16,463 nt of DNA from Bifidobacteriaceae bacterium (GTDB lineage Bacteria; Actinomycetota; Actinomycetes; Actinomycetales; WQXJ01), in the NCBI GenBank assembly GCA_031278675.1, contig JAITJY010000201.1, forward strand, positions 1-16,463, written 5' to 3'. The notes under the pieces are model-generated. The model was not told where the DNA came from. It was given only the letters and a program-made list of their open reading frames with translations, and searched no databases. A program made the translations under genes and the position numbers. Positions 5,878 through 11,409 of the stretch are shown one piece after another (the stretch's first letter is position 1; each line of letters begins with the position of its first letter).

Positions 5878-8331
5878 TCAGTGGTAGAAGTGGCGCGAGC
5901 CTGTGAAGTAGAGCGTTAGCCCGCCAGCGTTGGCTGCGGCGACGACTTCGGCGTCACGCACCGACCCGCCGGGCTCCACAACCGCCGTCACACCAGCGTT
6001 GATCAGGACTTCCAGCCCATCAGCGAACGGGAAAAAGGCGTCCGATGCCGCCACCGCACCACGAGCGCGCTCCGCACCAGCGCGCCTGGCAGCCAGGATC
6101 GCCGAATCAACCCGGTTGACCTGACCCATGCCAACACCGACCGCCGCTCCGTCCTTCGCCAGCAGGATCGCATTCGATTTGACGGAACGCACTGCCTTCC
6201 AGGCGAATTCGAGGTCTGCCAGGACCGACGGGGCGGCCGGGGTCCCGGCCGCCAGCACCCACCTGGCCGAGCGGTCACCCGGCGCCCCGAACAGGTCACG
6301 TTCCTGGACCAGGGTTCCCCCGCTGATCGGCTTCGCCTCGAAGAACCCCAGCGGAGCCACAGCCAAACGCAAAATACGCAGATTCTTCTTCGCGCGCAGT
6401 ATTTCTAATGCCGCCGGCTCGTAATCCGGCGCGATGATCACCTCAGTAAAGACCGGCGCGACTTGCTCCGCCATCGCTGCGCTAACCGGACGGTTCGCCG
6501 CGATCACTCCCCCAAGCGCGCTGAGCGGGTCGCAAGCATGCGCTTTACTGTGCGCTTCAGCGATGGTGCGCCCCACGGCAATGCCGCACGGATTGGCGTG
6601 TTTGATGATCGCCACACACGGCTCAGCGAAGTCGAGCGCGGCGCGCCACGCCGCATCCGCGTCACCATAGTTGTTGAAGCTCATCGGCTTCCCGCCGAGC
6701 AGAACCGCTCTGGCCAACCCACCCGTCAAACCACCGGCTAAACCGCCGCTGACCTGCTCAAACACCGCCGCCGCTTGGTGCGGGTTTTCGCCGTAGCGCA
6801 GAACCGCGCTCCGCTGGTACGTCACCCCAAACCACGCTGGCAACTCGTCGCCAGCGCCCGGGATGGCATCGACCCCCACGGCCTCGCTCGGACTGGTCGC
6901 GGCGCCGCCCTGGCCGGCCGGGCCGCCGGCGCCGCCCGCAGTGCCAGCGCGATGGACGGGATCGGCGTTAGCCGCCACGGCCGCACCCTGATCAGCCGGG
7001 CCGTCGGCGCCGCCCGCAGTGCCAGCGCGATGGACGGCATCGGCGTTAGCCGCCACGGCCGCACCCCGATCAACCGAGCCAGCCGCGCAAGGCGTCGCGG
7101 CGGTGCGGGAGACGGCATCGTCCACCCCTCTATTGGCTGCCGCGAGCGACTCGGAGGTCATCCAAGTGGCTACCGCGACATCGTAGTTGGCGGTGTGCTG
7201 GAACGCGTCGCGCGCCAAGTTGCGCCGCGCCTCCAACGTGAACCCGCCGGCCGCGAGCGCCGCCGCGATCTCGCCGTAGCGATCCGGCGAAGTCACCACC
7301 GCGACGCTCGGGAAGTTCTTCGCGGCCGCCCGGAGCATGGCTGGGCCGCCGATGTCGATCTGCTCGACGCATTCGTCCGGACTGGCGCCGCTCGCCACGG
7401 TCGCCACAAACGGATACAAGTTCACCACGACCAGATCGAACGGCGCTACGCCGAGAGCCGCCAACTCGTCGGCGTGCCCAGATTTGCGCAGGTCAGCGAG
7501 TATTCCGGCGTGAATCCTCGGGTGCAGCGTCTTGACGCGGCCACCCAAACACTCCGGGAAGCCCGTGACGGCTTCGACCGGAGTCACGGCCACCCCGGCA
7601 CTCCCGATGACCGATGCCGTCGATCCAGTCGACACAATTTCAACGCCCGCTTCGGCCAAGTTACGTGCCAAGGCGGCCAACCCGGTCTTGTCAGACACAG
7701 AAACCAGCGCCCGATGAATCGGTCGGCGCCCTGGGGCCGGCCCATCCGCCGGGAGCGGAAGTTCCCCGCGCGCAATCCGTGCCACCGCATCCACCAACAT
7801 CCCACGCTCCTCTACCTTGATACGTTCATGCAGGGACGCCTCCGTGTCACCGGCCAACACGTCAACGCGGCGCTGGGCGATCACCGGCCCGGTATCAACG
7901 CCACTGTCCACCTGGTGGATGCTGCAACCGGTCGCGGTGACGCCGGCCGCCAGTGCGTCCCGCACGGCATGCGCCCCGGGAAAAGCGGGCAGGAGCGCCG
8001 GATGCGTGTTGATTGTCCGGTCCCCGAACCGCGCCAGGAACGGCTCCCCCAGGATGCGCATGAAACCGGCCGACACCACCAGGTCAGGGTTGAAGGCGGC
8101 AACTGCGCTGGCTAGGCCCGCATCCCAGGCGCTGCGTGACGGGAAGTCTGCCGGATAGACACTAAAGGTGGCAATCCCGTGCCCCCGCGCCACGTCCAAC
8201 GCCTCCGCCGGGCGATCCGCCCCGAGGGCCACAACCCGCGCCGGATAGGAGGGATCGGCACAAGCACGAATCAGGGCATCGGCCAAAGTCCCAGTGCCAG
8301 ATGCCAGGATCACCACACGGTAGCTCGACAC
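5878..8331 (-). CDS. purNH: PurN-PurH fusion: GAR transformylase, AICAR transformylase and IMP cyclohydrolase in one chain
   Basis: 817 residues that would catalyse the third and the last two steps of IMP synthesis, both transformylations using 10-formyl-THF. PurN spans about 1-192: glycine loop ASGTGT, catalytic Asn108 and His110 (INTHPALLPAFPGA), and Asp146 (VDTGPV). A short Pro/Gly linker (190-203) joins PurH. Its IMP cyclohydrolase domain is at about 206-395 (SVSDKTG, GGRVKTLHP 263-271). A 100-residue Gly/Ala-rich linker with a 26-residue repeat follows (about 395-495). The AICAR transformylase domain is at about 500-817 (RYGENPHQ, SFNNYGDADAAW, catalytic KHANPCG 577-583, terminal FTGSRHFYH). 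No stop and no ATG, GTG or TTG separates the two halves before the PurH core. The GTG start at 8331 lacks a Shine-Dalgarno but has a -10 box 6 nt upstream, suggesting leaderless translation. Confidence 0.95.
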   Translation of the reverse strand: MSSYRVVILASGTGTLADALIRACADPSYPARVVALGADRPAEALDVARGHGIATFSVYPADFPSRSAWDAGLASAVAAFNPDLVVSAGFMRILGEPFLARFGDRTINTHPALLPAFPGAHAVRDALAAGVTATGCSIHQVDSGVDTGPVIAQRRVDVLAGDTEASLHERIKVEERGMLVDAVARIARGELPLPADGPAPGRRPIHRALVSVSDKTGLAALARNLAEAGVEIVSTGSTASVIGSAGVAVTPVEAVTGFPECLGGRVKTLHPRIHAGILADLRKSGHADELAALGVAPFDLVVVNLYPFVATVASGASPDECVEQIDIGGPAMLRAAAKNFPSVAVVTSPDRYGEIAAALAAGGFTLEARRNLARDAFQHTANYDVAVATWMTSESLAAANRGVDDAVSRTAATPCAAGSVDRGAAVAANADAVHRAGTAGGADGPADQGAAVAANADPVHRAGTAGGAGGPAGQGGAATSPSEAVGVDAIPGAGDELPAWFGVTYQRSAVLRYGENPHQAAAVFEQVSGGLAGGLTGGLARAVLLGGKPMSFNNYGDADAAWRAALDFAEPCVAIIKHANPCGIAVGRTIAEAHSKAHACDPLSALGGVIAANRPVSAAMAEQVAPVFTEVIIAPDYEPAALEILRAKKNLRILRLAVAPLGFFEAKPISGGTLVQERDLFGAPGDRSARWVLAAGTPAAPSVLADLEFAWKAVRSVKSNAILLAKDGAAVGVGMGQVNRVDSAILAARRAGAERARGAVAASDAFFPFADGLEVLINAGVTAVVEPGGSVRDAEVVAAANAGGLTLYFTGSRHFYH
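6906..7080. repeat. 78-bp tandem repeat, about 2.3 copies, inside the purH part of purNH
   Basis: Two near-identical units start with ggcgccgcccgcagtgcc at 6928 and 7006. A diverged 22-bp partial unit precedes them (6906-6927). On the minus strand each encodes 26 residues of pattern AAVAANADxVHRAGTAGGAxGPAxQG. The period is a multiple of 3, so the frame is kept. The array lies between the cyclohydrolase and AICAR transformylase domains, where E. coli PurH has only a short connector. Confidence 0.9.
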
Positions 8332-8337
8332 CGAACC

Positions 8338-8343
8338 AGCCTA
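8338..8343 (-). promoter_or_regulatory. -10 box TAGGCT for leaderless purNH transcript
   Basis: On the minus strand TAGGCT is followed by exactly 6 nt (GGTTCG) and then the GTG start codon at 8331. No Shine-Dalgarno is visible. A TANNNT box 6-7 nt before the start codon is the usual layout of actinobacterial leaderless genes. No good -35 is seen, which is common for such promoters. Confidence 0.55.
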
Positions 8344-8462
8344 CCGCCCCGCACAAACACCCGCACCGGGCCTCCCAACTCCGATCCCGACTCAGGGTCC
8401 CGAACCAGCGCGGCGGCGCGGCGAGTTGGCTTAGGACAGCGCCTAGGGGGAACAATGGATAG

Positions 8463-8993
8463 ATGCCCAAGGAGTCCCCCCGCAAACGGTCTGACGGCGA
8501 ACGCCGGCCGAAGAGCGAAGTCCGCCAGCGCCTCGAAAAGGAAAGACAGGCGAAGCGGGATGAACTCGAACGGGCGTTGAAAGCATTGAGTGTTGACGAC
8601 AAGCGCCGCTTGGCGCGGGTGCGCCGGTTTATGACCGGTTTCGGCTTCCTGGCGTTGGCCGCGATGATCGCTTTGAGCTTGCCTCTGCCCTGGCCGGCGG
8701 CCGGGATCGTGGCCATGGTGGCTGGCGTGATCGCAGCGATCCGCGGGATTGTGCTGGCCCGGCACACGCCGTTCGCTGGCGGCGCCGTGACCTACCTGGC
8801 GCTCGGACTGGTGTTGCTGGGGATTTTCGCGGTCTATTGCATACCGCTGGTCGCATCCTGGGAGGAACAGTGGGCCTACCAGCAGTGCCTCCGACAAACC
8901 CAAACGATCGAGGGTGAGGACGCCTGCCGCGCATCCTTCGAGCAAGCGACCGAAGCCGACTGGCGCAGACTGTTCCAGCGCGGCTCAGACTGA
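8463..8993 (+). CDS. Small three-TM membrane protein with charged N-terminal helix and two-Cys tail
   Basis: 176 residues, function unknown. Residues 1-55 are extremely charged (Lys/Arg/Glu), probably a helical or coiled-coil cytoplasmic segment. Hydrophobic segments follow at about 56-74, 78-98 and 108-131. The C-terminal tail would then be outside. It holds two cysteines 13 residues apart (Cys142 and Cys155, in QCLRQTQTIEGEDAC), which could form a disulfide. A TAG stop directly precedes the ATG in frame, so 8463 is the earliest start. The ribosome-site-like AGGGGG is 12 nt away, too far to be ideal. AACAAT lies 6 nt before the ATG and could be a -10 for a leaderless start. It is divergent from purNH across 131 bp and converges on hemH with a 30-bp gap. 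Confidence 0.75.
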   Translation: MPKESPRKRSDGERRPKSEVRQRLEKERQAKRDELERALKALSVDDKRRLARVRRFMTGFGFLALAAMIALSLPLPWPAAGIVAMVAGVIAAIRGIVLARHTPFAGGAVTYLALGLVLLGIFAVYCIPLVASWEEQWAYQQCLRQTQTIEGEDACRASFEQATEADWRRLFQRGSD

Positions 8994-9015
8994 CGGCCGG
9001 CGCCCAATCCGGCGC

Positions 9016-9034
9016 CGAATCCGCTAGCGATTCG
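9016..9034. terminator. Palindrome over the hemH stop, possible bidirectional terminator
   Basis: cgaat (9016-9020), one unpaired c, cgc-ta-gcg (9022-9029), then attcg (9030-9034) form an almost perfect palindrome. It covers the TAG stop of hemH and lies just after the convergent gene ending at 8993. No T-run is present and the loop is tight, so it may instead be a protein site. Confidence 0.25.
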
Positions 9035-10106
9035 AGTAGGGTCGCGAATGCGTGTGCGGATGGAACGGCGGCGGCTGGATCACGGGCCGCCAGGCCTGTG
9101 CCAGGCGCGAATCCACCAAGTCCGCGAGGCCGTCAAGCCAGACCGGATGGTCGTTGAGGCACTGGTGGCGGACAAAGACGCCATCGGGCTTGGCAGCTAG
9201 GTAGGCGCCCCGGTTGAGCAGGTCAATCTCTTCCAGGGTCTCGAGACAATCAGCCGCAAACCCGGGACAGGCCACATCTAACCGGCCGACGCCCTCCCGG
9301 GCCAAACGCGCAACGGTACCGATGGTCGCTGGGGTGAGCCACGGCATCGGCCCGAACTTCGACTGGAAAGTCACCAGGCATTGGTCGGGCGTCAACCCGA
9401 GGCGGGCGCGCACAGCGGCGGCGGTCTGCTCGCACTGCCCCCGGTACGGGTCGCCGGCACGATCAACCGATTCGGGGATGCCGTGAAAGGACAGCAGCAT
9501 CTTGTCGCCGCCCGCAAAATCGGGGCGTCCGTGCTGGTCCCAGGCTTCTTCAGCCCGGGCGGCGATCGCCTCAATATATCCCGGTAAAGTGGGATACGAA
9601 TGTACCATCGAATACTCTAATTGGTGGACAGATGCTAACGCGTGACGGGCTACCTCGTCAATCACGCTCGCGACGGTCGGCACCGAATACTGCGGATAAA
9701 GCGGCACCACCAGCACACGCCCAATCCCGTCCCTCCGCAACCCGTCCAACACCCCACGCACACTCGGGGTACCGTACCGCATCGCATAGACCACACGGGG
9801 GCCAGGCCCGCCGCCCTCGGCGACCCGCCCGGCCAGGCGTTCAGCTACGCCTCGGGCCTGGGCCTTGGTGTAGACCAACAACGGCGAGCCATCCTCCAAC
9901 CAGATACTGCGGTACTTCGCGGCGGCCCGCTCGGAGCGGATCGGCAACACTGCCGACTCCAAGATGGTGCGCCAAACCAGCGCCGGCAGATTCACCACAC
10001 GCCGGTCGCTTAAGAACTCCCGGAGGTAGCGGCGCACCTCACGGGCGGTGGGCGCCTCAGGCGTCCCCAAATTGACCAGCACAACTGCCATGCCGCCATC
10101 GGTCAT
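9024..10106 (-). CDS. hemH: Ferrochelatase resembling the proteobacterial (protoporphyrin) type
   Basis: Inserts ferrous iron into a porphyrin in haem synthesis. The 360-residue product starts with the family signature VNLGTPEAPT (about 11-20). It resembles E. coli HemH along its length: RYLREFLSDRRVV, LPIRS, DGSPLLVYT, VVPLYPQYS. The catalytic His208 lies in LSFHGIPES and Glu289 in CPGFAADCLETLEEI; TFQSKFG lies between. Gram-positive coproporphyrin ferrochelatases usually show an AHS(I/L)P motif instead of FHGIP, so this looks like the classical protoporphyrin enzyme. A Pro/His-rich tail (HPHTHS) extends beyond the usual end. The ATG at 10106 overlaps the perM stop as ATGA, with GAGAGG about 8 nt upstream, so translation is probably coupled. 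It is the last gene of cydD-cydC-perM-hemH. Confidence 0.94.
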   Translation of the reverse strand: MTDGGMAVVLVNLGTPEAPTAREVRRYLREFLSDRRVVNLPALVWRTILESAVLPIRSERAAAKYRSIWLEDGSPLLVYTKAQARGVAERLAGRVAEGGGPGPRVVYAMRYGTPSVRGVLDGLRRDGIGRVLVVPLYPQYSVPTVASVIDEVARHALASVHQLEYSMVHSYPTLPGYIEAIAARAEEAWDQHGRPDFAGGDKMLLSFHGIPESVDRAGDPYRGQCEQTAAAVRARLGLTPDQCLVTFQSKFGPMPWLTPATIGTVARLAREGVGRLDVACPGFAADCLETLEEIDLLNRGAYLAAKPDGVFVRHQCLNDHPVWLDGLADLVDSRLAQAWRPVIQPPPFHPHTHSRPYSNR

Positions 10107-11401
10107 TCAGTTGCCTCTCTCTCGCTGTTTGCAACGCTCGCATTGCTCTGACTAAGCGCATCTGGCATCCATAACGCCTGACGGGTGCGCCACGGCCGGC
10201 CCACCACCCAGGCGCCCAGGGCGGCGCCGACGCACAACTCTAGGCCCAAGGAGCCAAACATTGGCCACCCGGCCACCCCAACGTCCCGCATACTCCCGGG
10301 TCCAACAGCCCCACTGCCCATGACGGCCAAGGCCGTCAAAGCCCCAGCCGCCAACCAGGCCGCCCCAATGGCGGCCAATCCGGGCCGCCACCAAGGCCAA
10401 GCGGCAGCCCGCAAACGCCGTCCCAAACCCCACCCGGCTAGGCCCCCCATCAGCACAGGGACCGCCACCACGGCGATCACTACAGGACTGGGTGAGGTGT
10501 TCGGGACCAGAGCAAACAAGGGCAGGGCCGGCTCGGGGCCGGCCACCGTTGCCAAAGGACTGAACACAGTGCTTTCGCCTACAGCGAACCCAGCCCCACT
10601 CAGGTAAGCCACACCCCAAGCGACAGCGTTCGGGGTCAGCATCAAGCAGAGCACCACCAGCGCCACACCGCCCACGCCATCCGGCTCGAGAGAGCCGAAC
10701 ACTTGGCGGAACCGGGCCTGACCAGCAATCGCCGCAATCCCGGCCAGGACACCACCAGCGGCGATCATCAGGGCACACATCACCGCTCCCCCACGCCAGG
10801 CGGCCGCCGCATCGGCAAGCCAAGCCCGCCCCCCGGCCCCTGGGGCGCCCGGATCGGTTCCGCCGGCCCGCCTTCCAGCCAACAGTTTTCCCGCCCCGGA
10901 CCGGTTCGACCAGGCCAAACCAATCAGGGCCGCCCCGCCCCCACCCACCAGTGCGAGCCACGGCGAACCAGCCGCACTGCGGGCGAAAACGAAAGCTATG
11001 ACGGCATCGACCATCAAAAACCCTAAGGTGCCACCCGCCACCAAGGGCCACCCACGAACCGTGGTCGAATGGCTCATCGCCCAACAGGCCAACACGCTGA
11101 CCAGCGCAATCCCGAGCGGGCTGAGCCAAACCTGGGCTTGCGCGCCCCCGTCACCGAGCACCAACGACCCGAAGTGGCCCAGCACCCAGATCGCCGACCC
11201 GAGCCGACCCGCGTCCGCCCACGAAATCCCGGCGTTGGCTGCCATCCCAGAGGTCGCGGTAAACGCCGCAACTGTTGGCACCACCACGACAATCCAACTG
11301 AGCAACGCGGCCTGGATACCGACCAGTAGTCCAGCAACGCTTGGCGCCGGCCCCCTTGGGGGGCGACGCACTGCTGGGGTAACTGCGGTGGTCTGACTCA
11401 T
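10103..11401 (-). CDS. perM: DUF6350 / PerM-family polytopic membrane protein
   Basis: 432 residues, largely hydrophobic with about nine or ten transmembrane segments and a cytoplasmic-like Arg/Gly-rich loop near 170-195. The DUF6350 signature is clear in LTPNAVAWGVAYLSGAGFAV followed by VFSP and PALPLFALVPN (about 255-305). In Mycobacterium tuberculosis the homologue PerM is a divisome-associated protein needed for persistence; a similar role here is inferred. In many actinobacteria perM directly precedes purN. Here hemH and an opposite-strand gene come between. The ATG at 11401 lies 8 nt after the cydC stop with only a weak purine site, and the stop overlaps the hemH start by 4 nt. The gene therefore appears embedded in one operon. 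Confidence 0.85.
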   Translation of the reverse strand: MSQTTAVTPAVRRPPRGPAPSVAGLLVGIQAALLSWIVVVVPTVAAFTATSGMAANAGISWADAGRLGSAIWVLGHFGSLVLGDGGAQAQVWLSPLGIALVSVLACWAMSHSTTVRGWPLVAGGTLGFLMVDAVIAFVFARSAAGSPWLALVGGGGAALIGLAWSNRSGAGKLLAGRRAGGTDPGAPGAGGRAWLADAAAAWRGGAVMCALMIAAGGVLAGIAAIAGQARFRQVFGSLEPDGVGGVALVVLCLMLTPNAVAWGVAYLSGAGFAVGESTVFSPLATVAGPEPALPLFALVPNTSPSPVVIAVVAVPVLMGGLAGWGLGRRLRAAAWPWWRPGLAAIGAAWLAAGALTALAVMGSGAVGPGSMRDVGVAGWPMFGSLGLELCVGAALGAWVVGRPWRTRQALWMPDALSQSNASVANSEREATE

Positions 11402-11409
11402 CGTTTGCC

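Noticed and set aside
6775..8115. 446-codon + strand open frame antisense to purNH
   Set aside because: Arg/Gly/His-rich composition with no family motif. The opposite strand encodes the complete PurN and PurH signatures.
10152..11129. 325-codon minus-strand frame overlapping perM
   Set aside because: It is a Trp/Gly/Arg/Cys-rich shifted reading of the perM sequence. The perM frame has DUF6350 motifs and transmembrane segments.
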